64,000 nt of DNA from Streptosporangiales bacterium (GCA_009379825.1 WHTA01000001.1:1-64000), one strand, 5' to 3'; counted from the first letter of the stretch, positions 17,393-27,149 are shown. The notes: generated from the sequence alone by a model not told the origin. Numbers and translations are program-made.

Positions 17393-18037
17393 TCAGGTGT
17401 CGAGGTAGGCGAGGACGGCGAGGACGCGGCGGTTGTCGCCCTCGGACGGTGGTAGGTCGAGCTTGGTGAAGATGCTGTTGGTGTGCTTGCTGACGGCCTT
17501 CTCGGTGATGTACAGCCTGCCGGCGATGGCGGTGTTCGTGCGGCCCTCGGCCATCAGCTCGAGCACCTCCCGCTCGCGGGCGGTGAGCCGTTGCATGGGC
17601 TCGTCGGTGGCGCGGTTGGTGAGCAGGCGGGAGATGACCTCGGGGTCCATGGCCGTGCCACCGGCGGCGACCCGCTCGACCGCCTCGATGAACTGCCCGA
17701 TGTCGGAGACCCGGTCCTTCAGCAGGTAGCCGACGCTGCCGGTGCGGTCGGAGAGCAGCTCCCGCGCGTAGAGCTGCTCGACGTACTGCGAAAGCACGAG
17801 CACCGGCAGCCCGGGGATCTGCTTCCTGGCGTCGAGCGCGGCGCGCAGGCCCTCGTCGGTGAACGTCGGCGGCAGCCGGACGTCGACGATGGCGACGTCC
17901 GGGTGGTGCGTGACGAGCGCGCGCAGCAGCGACGGGCCGTTGTCCACCGCCTCGACGACCTCGAACCCGTGTCCGGCGAACAGCCGGATCATTCCCTCCC
18001 TCAGGAGGGCGAGGTCTTCGCCGATGACAACTCGCAC
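17393..18037 (-). CDS. NarL/LuxR-family response regulator
   Basis: A 214-aa two-component regulator. The receiver domain has the acidic pocket VVIGEDLALLREG, the phospho-acceptor Asp in VAIVDVRLPP and the Lys in YLLKDRV. The C-terminal HTH runs LTAREREVLELMAEGRTN to KAVSKHTNSIFTKL. The start is GTG 18037 with GGAGGT six bases upstream, and it overlaps the kinase 3-prime end by 37 nt, so the pair is one operon with coupled translation. Confidence 0.92.
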   Translation of the reverse strand: MRVVIGEDLALLREGMIRLFAGHGFEVVEAVDNGPSLLRALVTHHPDVAIVDVRLPPTFTDEGLRAALDARKQIPGLPVLVLSQYVEQLYARELLSDRTGSVGYLLKDRVSDIGQFIEAVERVAAGGTAMDPEVISRLLTNRATDEPMQRLTAREREVLELMAEGRTNTAIAGRLYITEKAVSKHTNSIFTKLDLPPSEGDNRRVLAVLAYLDT

Positions 18038-19359
18038 GGCACCTCCATCGTGACTACGGTCGGCCCGCCTGGCGGGCTGGTGAGCTTCATTGTCCCGTCG
18101 AATACGCCGAGGCGCCTGCGAATTCCGTGCAGACCGCCGGCCTTGCCGACGCTCGCGCCGCCGCGGCCGCGATCGCCGACCACGATGACGAGTCGGCCCT
18201 CGGTGTACCTGACGGTGACCCACGCCATCGTGGCCCTGCTGTGCTTGGCGGCGTTGGTCAGTGACTCCGCTACCGCGAAGTATGCCGCGGACTCCACCGG
18301 GGCAGACGGCCGACCGGGAAGTTCGATGTCGGTTCCTACGGAAAGTGGGCTGTCGAGGGCGAGCGCCCGGATCGCGCCGTCGAGGCCGCGATCGGCGAGC
18401 ACCGGCGGGTGGATGCCGCGCACCAGGTCGCGTAGCTCGGCGAGGGCCTGGCTGCTCGACTGGCGGGCCTCCGCGAGCAGTTCCCTGGCGGCCTGTGGGT
18501 CGCGGTCGACCAGCTCCTCGGCCATGCCGAGGTTCATGCCGAGCGCGACGAGCCGCGCCTGGGCACCGTCGTGCAGGTCGCGTTCGATGCGGCGGATCTC
18601 CGCGGCCTGCGCGTCGACGGTCTCGGCCCGCGACTCCGCCAGCTGTTCGACGCGCAACGCGAGCCTGGCCCGTTCCGTGGGGCCGAGCAGCAGCCTGGCC
18701 AGGTGACCGTAGCCGCGCATCAGCGTGGGCGCGAGCTGCCACCAGATGACGAGGATGACCACGCCGAGGGCGACGGAGACCACCTCGGCCTGCGCGGCGC
18801 CGAGCAGCTCGGCGAGGATCACCGGTATCAGGTCGATGCCGGGCACCACCCGTTCGAGCAACGGCACCAGGAAGTACCACAGCGCGCCGAGGAAGAGCGC
18901 GAACGTGAGCACGCACAGCAGCAGGCCGAGGGTGCCGTTGAGCAACAGCCAGGTGAGGTCGCGCCAGGTCGCCGCGTCGCGCAGCGTCCTGCGGTACCTC
19001 CGCGCGAGGCCGCGCCCGGTGGGCGGTAGGTACGGCGACGGGACGTCGGTGTCGAGGATCCAGCCGGCCGCCCGCCGGTGCAGGCTGGTGTAGCCGCGCA
19101 CGACGGACGTCAGCGCGATCACGATCGGGCTGGGGATCAGCGCCAGCGTGCGGATGATGGCCTTACCCGCGCGGCGCGTCCACGGCAGGATCAGCAGCAG
19201 GCACACCGGCACCATCAGGGCGGCGAACGGCGCGCTGATGGCCAGCGCGATGGCCAGCGTCCCCCACAGCAGCGGGTGCGAGAGCACCGTGCCGAGGAAC
19301 AGCACGAAGCTCAGCCCGAGCAGCGGGAACCGCTCGCGCTCGTGCCCACCGTTCGCCAT
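18001..19359 (-). CDS. Sensor histidine kinase, DesK/NarL type
   Basis: A 452-aa membrane kinase with five or six predicted membrane helices in the first 240 residues arranged as a DUF-type actinobacterial sensor. It has a HisKA_3 dimerisation helix RRIERDLHDGAQARLVALG carrying the phospho-His, then the HATPase domain with AESLTNAAKHS (N box) and VVGDRGRGG and GLHGIRRRL (G boxes). ATG 19359 has GGAGGAGG in place; an ATG at 19380 is possible. The signal is unknown, and it phosphorylates the overlapping response regulator. Confidence 0.9.
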   Translation of the reverse strand: MANGGHERERFPLLGLSFVLFLGTVLSHPLLWGTLAIALAISAPFAALMVPVCLLLILPWTRRAGKAIIRTLALIPSPIVIALTSVVRGYTSLHRRAAGWILDTDVPSPYLPPTGRGLARRYRRTLRDAATWRDLTWLLLNGTLGLLLCVLTFALFLGALWYFLVPLLERVVPGIDLIPVILAELLGAAQAEVVSVALGVVILVIWWQLAPTLMRGYGHLARLLLGPTERARLALRVEQLAESRAETVDAQAAEIRRIERDLHDGAQARLVALGMNLGMAEELVDRDPQAARELLAEARQSSSQALAELRDLVRGIHPPVLADRGLDGAIRALALDSPLSVGTDIELPGRPSAPVESAAYFAVAESLTNAAKHSRATMAWVTVRYTEGRLVIVVGDRGRGGASVGKAGGLHGIRRRLGVFDGTMKLTSPPGGPTVVTMEVPCELSSAKTSPS

Positions 19360-19429
19360 CGGGCCTCCTCCCGAGGCCATTCTCCCCAGGTCGCCGCCGT
19401 GGCGTCGGTAGTGGTAGGTCCCGTACGTG

Positions 19430-21103
19430 TCAGCGGACGTCGGCCGCGGCGGTCTGTGCGGCGACCCGGCCGGAGTACAGGCAGCCGCCGAGGAAGGTGC
19501 CCTCGAGCGCGCGGTAGCCGTGCATGCCGCCGCCGCCGAAGCCGGCTGCCTCGCCGGCGGCGAGCAGTCCGGGCACCGGTTCGCCCGACCCGGTCAGCAC
19601 CCGGCCGTGCAGGTCGGTCTCGACCCCGCCGAGGGTCTTCCTGGTGAGGATGGACAGCCGCACGGCGATCAGCGGCCCCGCGGCAGGGTCGGTCAACGGG
19701 TGCGGTTTCGCGACGCGCATGATCCTGTCGGTCACGAACCGACGCGCGGCGGTGACGGCGGCGAGCTGGGCGTCCTTGCCCAGGCCGCTGCGCACCTGTG
19801 CGTCGCGCGCCTCGACCACCCGGGCCAACGCCCTGGCGTCGATGAGCGGCTCACCGGTGAGGTCGTTCATCCGGCTGGCGAGCTCCGGCACCGTGCGTGC
19901 CGTCACGAAGTCCGGGCAGCGGCCGGCGAACTGCTCGATGAGTGCGGTGGCGCCTGGCAGCACGCGCCGCAGCAGCAGCTTGACGTCCTTCTCCGTGAGG
20001 TCCGGGTTCTGCTCGGAGCCGGAGAGCGCGAACTCGTGGCGCATGATCGTGCGGTTGAGCACGAACCAGGAGTGGTCGAACCCGGTCGCGACGATGTGTC
20101 GCAGCGCCCCCTGCGAGTCGAAGCCAGGGAAGAGGGGAGCGGGCAGCCGCTCGCCGTGCGCGTCGAGCCACAGCGAAGACGGCCCGGGGAGGATCCTGAT
20201 GCCGTGCTGCGACCAGACGGGGCTGTGGTTGCGAACCCCTTCCGGGTAGTTCCACATCCGGTCGGCGTTGATGACCCGTGCGCCGTGTCGCCGTACGACG
20301 TCCATGAGCGCGCCGTCCACGTGGTCCGGCACCCCGGACAGCATCCGGTGCGGCGGCGGTCCGTACTCCTGCGGCCACGACGTACGCACCAGGTCGTGGT
20401 CGGCGCCGATGCCGCCCGAGGTGACGATGACCAGCTGTGCACTCAGCTCGAACTCACCGGCGACGTCGCGCGAGCTGGGAGCACCTCGTACGGCGTCGCT
20501 GTCGGCGAGGACCTCGCCGGTGACGCCGGTGACGGTGCCGCCACTGGTCCGCAGCCCGGTGACGCGGTGCCGGAAGCGGAGCCGGAGCAGGCCGTCGCGT
20601 GCCGCCGCCCGCACCTGCCGGACGAACGGTTCGAGGATGCCGGGGCCGGTGCCCCAGGTGACGTGGAACCTGGGGACCGAGTTGCCGTGCCCGCTCGCGT
20701 CGTAGCCACCGCGCTCGGCCCACTGCACGAGCGGGAACCAGCGCACCCCCTGGGCGTGCAGCCAGCTGCGCTTCTCGCCGGCGGCGAAGTCGACGTACGC
20801 CTCCGCCCACTTGCGTGGCCAGTGGTCGACGTCGCGGTCGAACTGGGCGGAGCCCAGCCAGTCGCGCCAGGCCAGCGCTCGCGAGTCGCGTACGCCGAGC
20901 CTGCGTTGCTCGGGGGAGTTGACGAGGAACAGGCCGCCGAAGGACCAGAAGGCCTGGCCGCCGAGCGACGCGGCAGGTTCCTGGTCGACGACGATGACGT
21001 CGCGTCCGGCGTTGAGCAGCTCGGTGGCCGCGACGAGGCCGGCAAGACCCGCGCCGACGACGATGACGTCCGCTGCGTCGGCAGTCCGTTGCGCAGTTGC
21101 CAT
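19430..21103 (-). CDS. FAD-binding dehydrogenase (fumarate reductase/ketosteroid dehydrogenase-like flavoprotein)
   Basis: A 557-aa flavoprotein. The Rossmann motif VIVVGAGLAGLVAATELLNAG and DQEPAASLGGQAFWSFGG mark the FAD domain. GLLAAGEAAGFGGGGMHGY near the C-terminus is the second FAD contact, and LGGCLYSGRVAA the last. Similar 550-residue FAD-binding dehydrogenases occur widely in actinobacteria, with unproven substrates. ATG 21103 is chosen; upstream codons to 21157 are not conserved-looking. It lies upstream of the sensor kinase on the same strand, with 70 nt between them. Confidence 0.85.
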   Translation of the reverse strand: MATAQRTADAADVIVVGAGLAGLVAATELLNAGRDVIVVDQEPAASLGGQAFWSFGGLFLVNSPEQRRLGVRDSRALAWRDWLGSAQFDRDVDHWPRKWAEAYVDFAAGEKRSWLHAQGVRWFPLVQWAERGGYDASGHGNSVPRFHVTWGTGPGILEPFVRQVRAAARDGLLRLRFRHRVTGLRTSGGTVTGVTGEVLADSDAVRGAPSSRDVAGEFELSAQLVIVTSGGIGADHDLVRTSWPQEYGPPPHRMLSGVPDHVDGALMDVVRRHGARVINADRMWNYPEGVRNHSPVWSQHGIRILPGPSSLWLDAHGERLPAPLFPGFDSQGALRHIVATGFDHSWFVLNRTIMRHEFALSGSEQNPDLTEKDVKLLLRRVLPGATALIEQFAGRCPDFVTARTVPELASRMNDLTGEPLIDARALARVVEARDAQVRSGLGKDAQLAAVTAARRFVTDRIMRVAKPHPLTDPAAGPLIAVRLSILTRKTLGGVETDLHGRVLTGSGEPVPGLLAAGEAAGFGGGGMHGYRALEGTFLGGCLYSGRVAAQTAAADVR

Positions 21104-21155
21104 CGGCCGAGGATATGCGACGACCAGCCACGCGCGTGCGGCTAATCTCGGCGTC

Positions 21156-22076
21156 ATGGGCAGCCCTCGGTCACCTGACGCGTCGCGGCCGTACGTGGAC
21201 GCCGACCTGCCGCGGCTGCAGGAGGCGCTTGCGCAGTGGCGGCGGCAGGCCGGGCTGCCCGGCTGCTGTCACGTCGGCGACCTCGCGCACCGCATCTACG
21301 AGGGCCTGCACGGTCCCGTGCTCGGCGACGTGGTGCGGGTGTGGGAGGACGCCGACGGCGTGGCGGCCGTGGCGTTGTGCGGCCGGTTCGACACCTCCTT
21401 CGACCTGTTCACCCGGCCGGCGCTGCGGGGTACCGAAGCCGAGTTGGCGATGCTGGCGCGGGCGTACCGGGTGACGAGGGACGTGATGGTGGCCACCGGC
21501 CACGGCAACACGTGGGCGATCAGCGACGTCTACGGCGACGACGAGGTGCGGGCGCGGCAGCTGGCGCGGCTCGGGTTCGAGCGGTACCGCAAGTGGGACC
21601 ACGTGACCGCAAGGCCGCTGGCCGAGCTGCCGGTCGCCGAGCTGCCCGCCGGGTTCACCGTCCGCGCGGCGACGTACACCGACGCCGACCGGCTCGCCGC
21701 CGTGCGCAACGAGTCGTTCGGCACCTCGTGGACGGGACGGGAGCTGTCCGACGGCGTGCTGTTCCGGCCGGGCTACCGGCCGGAACGCGAGCTCGTCGTG
21801 GTCGCGCCCGGCGGCAGGTTCGCCGCGTACACGGTCACCTGGCTCGACGAGCTCAACCGGGTCGGGCACTTCGAGCCGGTCGGCACGAGCGACGCGTTCC
21901 GCCGGCTCGGCCTGGCCAGGGCGCTGATGTGCCGCGGGCTCGCCGAGCTACACCGGGCGGGCATGCGGACGGCCACGGTGGAGCACGACGCCACGAACGC
22001 CGCGGCAGCGGCTCTCTACGCCGGCCTCGGGTTCGTCACCGAGCACGAGACCTACGGGCACCGCCGCGTCGAGTAG
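21156..22076 (+). CDS. GNAT-family N-acetyltransferase
   Basis: A 306-aa protein with an N-terminal degenerate GNAT-like half and a C-terminal functional-looking GNAT domain. The acetyl-CoA loop reads AFRRLGLARALMCRGL (R-x-x-G-x-A), followed by TVEHDATNAAAAALYAGLGF, the usual N-x-x-A-x-x-L-Y-x-x-x-G-F signature. The start is ATG 21156. It acetylates an unknown amine. It is divergent from the FAD dehydrogenase by 52 nt and convergent with the SWIM gene by 5 nt. Confidence 0.85.
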   Translation: MGSPRSPDASRPYVDADLPRLQEALAQWRRQAGLPGCCHVGDLAHRIYEGLHGPVLGDVVRVWEDADGVAAVALCGRFDTSFDLFTRPALRGTEAELAMLARAYRVTRDVMVATGHGNTWAISDVYGDDEVRARQLARLGFERYRKWDHVTARPLAELPVAELPAGFTVRAATYTDADRLAAVRNESFGTSWTGRELSDGVLFRPGYRPERELVVVAPGGRFAAYTVTWLDELNRVGHFEPVGTSDAFRRLGLARALMCRGLAELHRAGMRTATVEHDATNAAAAALYAGLGFVTEHETYGHRRVE

Positions 22077-22081
22077 TGGGC

Positions 22082-23293
22082 TCAGGCGAGCAGGTCGGTG
22101 AGCACGGCGACCGGGTCGTGGTCGGGGTGGCCGGCCGGCCACCACTGGCCGTCGTCCTCCCGGAACGGGTACCACCGCCTGTCCTGGCCGTACCTCAGCT
22201 GCGCGTCGCCGACGGTCCAGCGGTTGCGCCAGTTGTGCACCTCGGGCAGCTGGTCGGTGTCCCAGGCAGCGGTGACCGCGTCCCAGGCGCGCGCGAGGTC
22301 GGCCGCGGGAGGTGTCCACACCTCCTCCAGGGCGGCCAGGCCGGCGGCGCCGCCGTACCGCCACGCGGTCGCGGCCCGCACCAGCTCGTCGGGGCGCGCT
22401 GTCGTCGCGGCGAGCCTGGTGAGCACGCGCCGGTCGGTGCAGGTCGCGGCGATCCGCACGGTGTCCGGCCAGACGTCCGTGGGCTGCGGCTGCCGGTGGT
22501 GGAGCAGGTCGGCCGCGCGGCGGGCGGCGTCCGCGGCGAGGAAGCCGAGCGCAGCGACGTCGACGTGTTCACTGGGCGGCAGCACAAGCGGCGTCGGCTC
22601 GTCCGGTGGCGGTGGCGGGCCGGGCAGCGGCGCCGGCCCGGCGGCGTAGGCGTCGACGGCGAGCTCGGTGCTCGGTGGTTGCGCAGTCGGCTCGCCGTCG
22701 GCACCGCCGCGCTCGGCGTTGCGGCGCTGCAGCTCGCGCAGCAGCTCGCGCTCGCCGCGTCCGCGCAGCAACAACAGCAGGAACGGGTTGGTGTCGAGCA
22801 GCCACGACACCTGGTAGCACAGCGCGGCGGCGTGCTTGCACGGATAGCCCCAGTCGAGGCACGTGCACTCCGGTTCGAGGTCACCGACGTCCGGCAGCAA
22901 CGGCACGCCCGCGTCGGACGCGTCCGCCACCAGCTCCGGCGGCATGTCGTGGTCGAGCAGCGCCGCGATGTGCGCCGCAGTGCCCGCCACCTGGTCGAGG
23001 AAGCGGTCCCACTGCGCGTCGGAGAGCTGCTCGACGGTGACGACGGTGTCGTACGGCTCCGGGTCGCTGCCGTGCACGGGTGCGGCGATGCGGCCCGGGC
23101 TGACGGTGATGGAGTCGACGTGGCCGGTGCGCGCGTACGTGCGGCCGCGGCTGAGCCGGCCACGGTCCAGCGAGGTCTCCTCCATCGCCTGGATCCAGGC
23201 CTCGCCCCACCACGACCTGGCGAACCGCGCACCGCGCGCCTGCCGGGGGAACGGTGGGAAGCCGCGAACGCGGTCGGCGGAGAGATCACTCAT
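22082..23293 (-). CDS. SWIM zinc-finger protein
   Basis: A 403-aa protein with the SWIM motif C-x-C...C-x-H as CTCLDWGYPCKHAAAL near residue 150, preceded by a basic N-terminus containing ARSWWGEAWIQAMEE. It overlaps the upstream SNF2 gene by 4 nt (ATGA). SWIM proteins of this form accompany SNF2/Rad54-like helicases in many actinobacteria and probably provide DNA or protein binding. The remainder is Pro- and Ala-rich without a recognised catalytic domain. Confidence 0.88.
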   Translation of the reverse strand: MSDLSADRVRGFPPFPRQARGARFARSWWGEAWIQAMEETSLDRGRLSRGRTYARTGHVDSITVSPGRIAAPVHGSDPEPYDTVVTVEQLSDAQWDRFLDQVAGTAAHIAALLDHDMPPELVADASDAGVPLLPDVGDLEPECTCLDWGYPCKHAAALCYQVSWLLDTNPFLLLLLRGRGERELLRELQRRNAERGGADGEPTAQPPSTELAVDAYAAGPAPLPGPPPPPDEPTPLVLPPSEHVDVAALGFLAADAARRAADLLHHRQPQPTDVWPDTVRIAATCTDRRVLTRLAATTARPDELVRAATAWRYGGAAGLAALEEVWTPPAADLARAWDAVTAAWDTDQLPEVHNWRNRWTVGDAQLRYGQDRRWYPFREDDGQWWPAGHPDHDPVAVLTDLLA

Positions 23294-26145
23294 GACGCCC
23301 CCGCAACTGCGGTGCCACGGGCCCGCGGTCCGGCGAGCTCCACCAGCTCGGCGAGCTCGTCGTCGGTCAGCTCGGTGAACGCGGCCTCGCCGCCGCTCAG
23401 CACCGCGTCGGCCAGCGCCCGCTTGCTCTCCAGCAGCTCGGCGATGCGCTCCTCCACGGTGCCCTCGCTGAGCAGCCGGTGCACCTGCACGGCCTTCGTC
23501 TGGCCGATGCGGTACGCGCGGTCGGTGGCCTGTTCCTCGACCGCCGGGTTCCACCACCGGTCGTAGTGCACGACGTGGTCGGCGCGGGTGAGGTTGAGCC
23601 CGGTGCCGGCCGCCTTCAGCGACAGCAGGAACACCGGTACCTCGCCGGCCTGGAACTCCTGCACCAGCTCGTCCCTGCGCGCCACCGGGGTGCCGCCGTG
23701 CAGCAGCCGTGTGGTGATACCGCGGCCGGTGAGGTGGCGGTCGAGCAGCCGGGCCATCGAGACGTACTGGGTGAAGACCAGCGCCGCCCCGTCCTCCGCG
23801 ACGATGGTGTCGAGCAGCTCGTCGAGCAGGTCGAGCTTGCCCGACCGGTCGGCGAGCTTGTGCTGGGTCTCGTTGACGTACTGCGCCGGGTGGTTGCAGA
23901 TCTGCTTGAGCGCGGTGAGCAGCTTGAGCACGAGGCCGCGGCGTTCCATGCCGCCGCTGCGGCGGATCTCCGCGAGCATCTCCCGCACCACGGCCTCGTA
24001 CAGCGACGCCTGTTCGCGGGTGAGCACCACCGCGTGGTCGGTCTCGGTCTTGGGCGGCAGCTCGGGTGCGATGCCGGGGTCGGTCTTGCGGCGGCGGAGG
24101 AGGAACGGCCGGATCAGCCGGGCCAGCTTCGCGCTGACCTCGGTGTCGCGGTCCGCCTCGATCGCCTTCGCCCAGCGCGACCGGAACGCCGTGAGCGTGC
24201 CGAGCAGGCCTGGCGTCGTCCAGTCGAGGATCGCCCACAGCTCGGACAGGTTGTTCTCGACCGGCGTGCCGGTGAGCGCGACGCGGGCGTGCGCGGGGAT
24301 GCGGCGCAGCGCCTTCGCCGTGCTGGAGAACGGGTTCTTCACGTGCTGCGTCTCGTCCGCGACGAGCAGGCCCCACCGGGTGCCGGCGAGCTGCTCGTGG
24401 TCCAGCCGCATGGTGCCGTACGTGGTGAGCACGAAGCCGTCAGCGACGTCGGCGAGGCTGCGCCCGGCGCCGTGGTACCGATGCACGGACGTGCCCGGCG
24501 CGAACCTGGCGATCTCGCGCTCCCAGTTGCCGAGTAGCGACGCCGGGCACACCACGAGCGTCGGGCCGGGCGTCGCGCTGTCGGCCTGCCGCTGCAGGTG
24601 CAACGCGATGACGGTGATCGTCTTGCCAAGCCCCATGTCGTCGGCGAGGCAGCCGCCGAGGCGAAGCGACGTCATCCTGGCCAGCCAGCGCAGGCCGCGC
24701 AGCTGGTAGTCGCGCAGCGACGCGGTCAGGTCGGCGGGTTGGGCGACCGGCTCGTCGTCGGCGTCCGGCTCGGCGATCCTGGCCCGCAGCTCGTCCAGCC
24801 AGCCGCCGGAGCGGACCTCGACCGCGCGGCCGTCGAGCTCTGCGGTGCCGGTCAGCGCCATGCCGAGCGCGTCGACCGCGGACACCGGCTGCAGCACCCG
24901 CTGCCTGGCGCGCTGCGCCGCCGCCGCGTCGACGAGCACCCACTGGTCGCGCAGCCGTACGACCGGCCGGTGGGCCTCGGCGAGCGCGTCCATCTCGCCG
25001 GCGGTCAGCTCCTCGCCGCCGAGCGCGAGCTGCCAGCTGAACGTCAGCAGCTCCTCGCTGCCGAGCAGGCCTGCGCTCTCCGACGGTGGCGCCGCGCTCT
25101 GCACCTTCGCGTGCGTGGACAGCCCGCGGGTGAGGCCCTTCGGCCAGTGCACGTCCACGCCGGCGGCGGCCAGCCGTACGCCCTCGTTGCCCAACAGCTC
25201 GACGACCTCGTCGTCGGTCAGCGGGATCTCGTCCGGCACCGCGGTCTGCAAGAACCGGCCGAGCGGTGGCCAGACCCGCGCCGCGCGCCGCAGGGCGACC
25301 ATCGCGTCGATCCTGGCCCGCGGGCCGAAGCCGCGCATGGCGCCGGCGGCGAGCTCGCGTACGTCCATGACCACCGTGGGGTCGGCGAGGCTGTGCGCCT
25401 GCGCGACCGCGCGGAACGCGCCGGCCGCCAGGTCGTCGACCTCGAGCCGCAGCGACACCCGTACGCCGGTGTCGATGCCGGCCGCGACGTCGTGCGCCCA
25501 CCCGGTGAGCTGCCCGGCCGGCACCGGCTCCGCCGCCGCGTAGGCGGGCGTCTCGCTGGCGAGCGGCGCGGCCGGGCTGCGGGGCAGCAGGTCGGCGACC
25601 GCGTCGTAGAACGCGCGCACCAGCGGCTGCGCGGCGGGCAGCCGCAGCTCGCCGTCGCCGGCCGACGTGGCCCTGGCCTCGACCGGCATCGCCGCGGCGA
25701 GCGCACGGAGGTGCTCGGCGTCGGCCACGTCCAGCGGGCCGACCCGCCAGGCCCCGTGGCCGGCGGGGGACACCCCTGGCAGCAGCCGGCCGCGGCCGAC
25801 CAGGTGCACGGCGGCATGCGCGGCGGCGGCCCAGAACCCGACCGCGGGGTGCCCGGTGTCGGCGGCGCCAGCGGTGAGCAGCAGCGGCAGCGCGTCGGCC
25901 AGAGCGAGCCCGCGCGCCCGGACCTCGACCGCTTGCAGCAAGCCGTCGTGGTGCTCCACGACCCGGTGCTGCGACGGCTCGCCGACCGGCGGCAACGCGT
26001 CGTCGGTGGCCGCCCAGAAGAGCAGCTGGCCGGTCCGCGGCGGGTCAGCCGGTCGGAACAGCGCCGGCAGCCGGAGCAGGCTCTCGTGGCGCGCGTCGAT
26101 GGCCGTCTCCGTCCGGTGGTGGGTTGGATCCTCGTGGTACCCCAA
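23290..26145 (-). CDS. SNF2/Rad54-family DEAD-like ATPase (HelZ-type)
   Basis: A 951-aa protein with an N-terminal region of unknown fold (about 500 residues), then SNF2_N: LADDMGLGKTITVIAL (Walker A), VADETQHVKNP in place of DEAH, LTGTPVENNLSELW. The helicase C half has LVFTQYVSMARLLDRHL, SLKAAGTGLNLTRAD and DRAYRIGQTKAVQVHRL. It translocates on DNA to remodel bound proteins, probably with the SWIM partner in repair. The start is TTG 26145, which has AAGGAGA eight bases upstream; the frame is open to 26280 but overlaps the divergent TetR gene. DETQ replaces DEAQ, a conservative change. Confidence 0.9.
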   Translation of the reverse strand: MGYHEDPTHHRTETAIDARHESLLRLPALFRPADPPRTGQLLFWAATDDALPPVGEPSQHRVVEHHDGLLQAVEVRARGLALADALPLLLTAGAADTGHPAVGFWAAAAHAAVHLVGRGRLLPGVSPAGHGAWRVGPLDVADAEHLRALAAAMPVEARATSAGDGELRLPAAQPLVRAFYDAVADLLPRSPAAPLASETPAYAAAEPVPAGQLTGWAHDVAAGIDTGVRVSLRLEVDDLAAGAFRAVAQAHSLADPTVVMDVRELAAGAMRGFGPRARIDAMVALRRAARVWPPLGRFLQTAVPDEIPLTDDEVVELLGNEGVRLAAAGVDVHWPKGLTRGLSTHAKVQSAAPPSESAGLLGSEELLTFSWQLALGGEELTAGEMDALAEAHRPVVRLRDQWVLVDAAAAQRARQRVLQPVSAVDALGMALTGTAELDGRAVEVRSGGWLDELRARIAEPDADDEPVAQPADLTASLRDYQLRGLRWLARMTSLRLGGCLADDMGLGKTITVIALHLQRQADSATPGPTLVVCPASLLGNWEREIARFAPGTSVHRYHGAGRSLADVADGFVLTTYGTMRLDHEQLAGTRWGLLVADETQHVKNPFSSTAKALRRIPAHARVALTGTPVENNLSELWAILDWTTPGLLGTLTAFRSRWAKAIEADRDTEVSAKLARLIRPFLLRRRKTDPGIAPELPPKTETDHAVVLTREQASLYEAVVREMLAEIRRSGGMERRGLVLKLLTALKQICNHPAQYVNETQHKLADRSGKLDLLDELLDTIVAEDGAALVFTQYVSMARLLDRHLTGRGITTRLLHGGTPVARRDELVQEFQAGEVPVFLLSLKAAGTGLNLTRADHVVHYDRWWNPAVEEQATDRAYRIGQTKAVQVHRLLSEGTVEERIAELLESKRALADAVLSGGEAAFTELTDDELAELVELAGPRARGTAVAGAS

Positions 26146-26200
26146 CGATGCTGTCTCCTTCGGTGGCCGGCAAGCTGAGCGCAGCGAGCGAGACCAACCT

Positions 26201-26213
26201 CGTACGATGTACG
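26201..26213. promoter_or_regulatory. Inverted repeat, candidate TetR operator
   Basis: CGTAC-GAT-GTACG is a perfect 5+3+5 palindrome in the 128-bp gap between the divergent SNF2 and TetR genes, with partly symmetric flanks (CCT and GAG). Position fits autoregulation; the short arms leave room for chance. Confidence 0.45.
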
Positions 26214-26273
26214 GAGCTGGTGCCCGCAGGGTACCGCGCGAGGGCGCGGAAAGATTCCGAACGGTGACGGTCG

Positions 26274-27038
26274 ATGGCAACTGACTTCAGCAGCACCGGT
26301 GACCCGGCACGCAGCCTCGCCCTGCTGTGGGGCACCGAGGAGCGCGGCAGGCGCGGCCCGAAGGGGCGGGTGACGGTCGCCGCGATCGTCCGCGCCGCGG
26401 TGGACCTGGCCGACCGGGAGGGGCTCGGCGCGCTGTCCATGCGGAAGATCGCCACCGAGGTGGGCGTCGGCACCATGTCGCTGTACACGTACCTGCCTGG
26501 CAAGGCCGAGCTGCTCGACCTGATGCTCGACGCGGTCTACGCGGAGACGGCCAAGCCGGACGACCCGGCCGCCGGCTGGCGGGCGCGCCTTGAGCAGGTG
26601 GCGAGGGAGAACTGGGCGCTGTACCGGCGGCACCCGTGGATGCTGCAGGTGGCGACGCCGCGGCCGGTGCTCGGACCGAACCTGATGGCCAAGTACGAGC
26701 ACGAGCTGCGGGCCGTAGCGGACAGCGGGCTGGACGACCTGGAGATGGACGCGGTCGTGGCGCTCGTCGCCGACCTGGTGCAGGCGGCTGCGCGCCGTGC
26801 CGTCCAGGCGCGCGAGGTGCGGGCACGTACGGGCATGACCGACGAGGAGTGGTGGCAGACCCGTGCGCCGTTCCTCGACACGGTGGTGCGTGCGGACGAG
26901 TACCCGTTGGCGTCCCGGGTAGGCGCCGCAGTGGGGGAGGCGCACGGCTCGGCCGGCGACCCGGAGCAGCTGTTCGAGTTCGGGCTGCGCCGCGTGCTGG
27001 ACGGCATCGAGGTGCTGTTGTCGGCGCGGACCCCGTGA
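26274..27038 (+). CDS. TetR/AcrR-family regulator with TetR_C domain
   Basis: A 254-aa repressor. The HTH lies at residues 45-75: VDLADREGLGALSMRKIATE followed by VGVGTMSLYTYLPGKAELLD. The long C-terminal domain (ARENWALYRRHPWMLQVAT, TDEEWWQTRAPFLD) is the tetracycline-repressor-like C-terminal type common beside drug exporters. No exporter is next to it here; the divergent target would be the SNF2/SWIM operon, or it controls itself through 26201-26213. The ligand is unknown. Confidence 0.88.
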   Translation: MATDFSSTGDPARSLALLWGTEERGRRGPKGRVTVAAIVRAAVDLADREGLGALSMRKIATEVGVGTMSLYTYLPGKAELLDLMLDAVYAETAKPDDPAAGWRARLEQVARENWALYRRHPWMLQVATPRPVLGPNLMAKYEHELRAVADSGLDDLEMDAVVALVADLVQAAARRAVQAREVRARTGMTDEEWWQTRAPFLDTVVRADEYPLASRVGAAVGEAHGSAGDPEQLFEFGLRRVLDGIEVLLSARTP

Positions 27039-27098
27039 GCCGCCGGCTCGGCCGACCTGACAGCATGACGGTCGTCGACAGTGCGTGAGGAGCTGCTC

Positions 27099-27149
27099 AT
27101 GTTCGTTGTCTCGGCTGACCGGTGTGCCGGCGCCGGTGCGACCCGATGA
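27099..27149 (+). CDS. Candidate 16-codon leader ORF coupled to the PLP gene
   Basis: ATG 27099 has GAGGAG at 27087-27092 with ideal 6-nt spacing and encodes MFVVSADRCAGAGATR. Its TGA overlaps ATG 27146 of the PLP enzyme as ATGA. The downstream gene lacks its own good ribosome site, so the leader may bring ribosomes to it. It could instead be the true N-terminus separated by a frameshift. Confidence 0.4.
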   Translation: MFVVSADRCAGAGATR

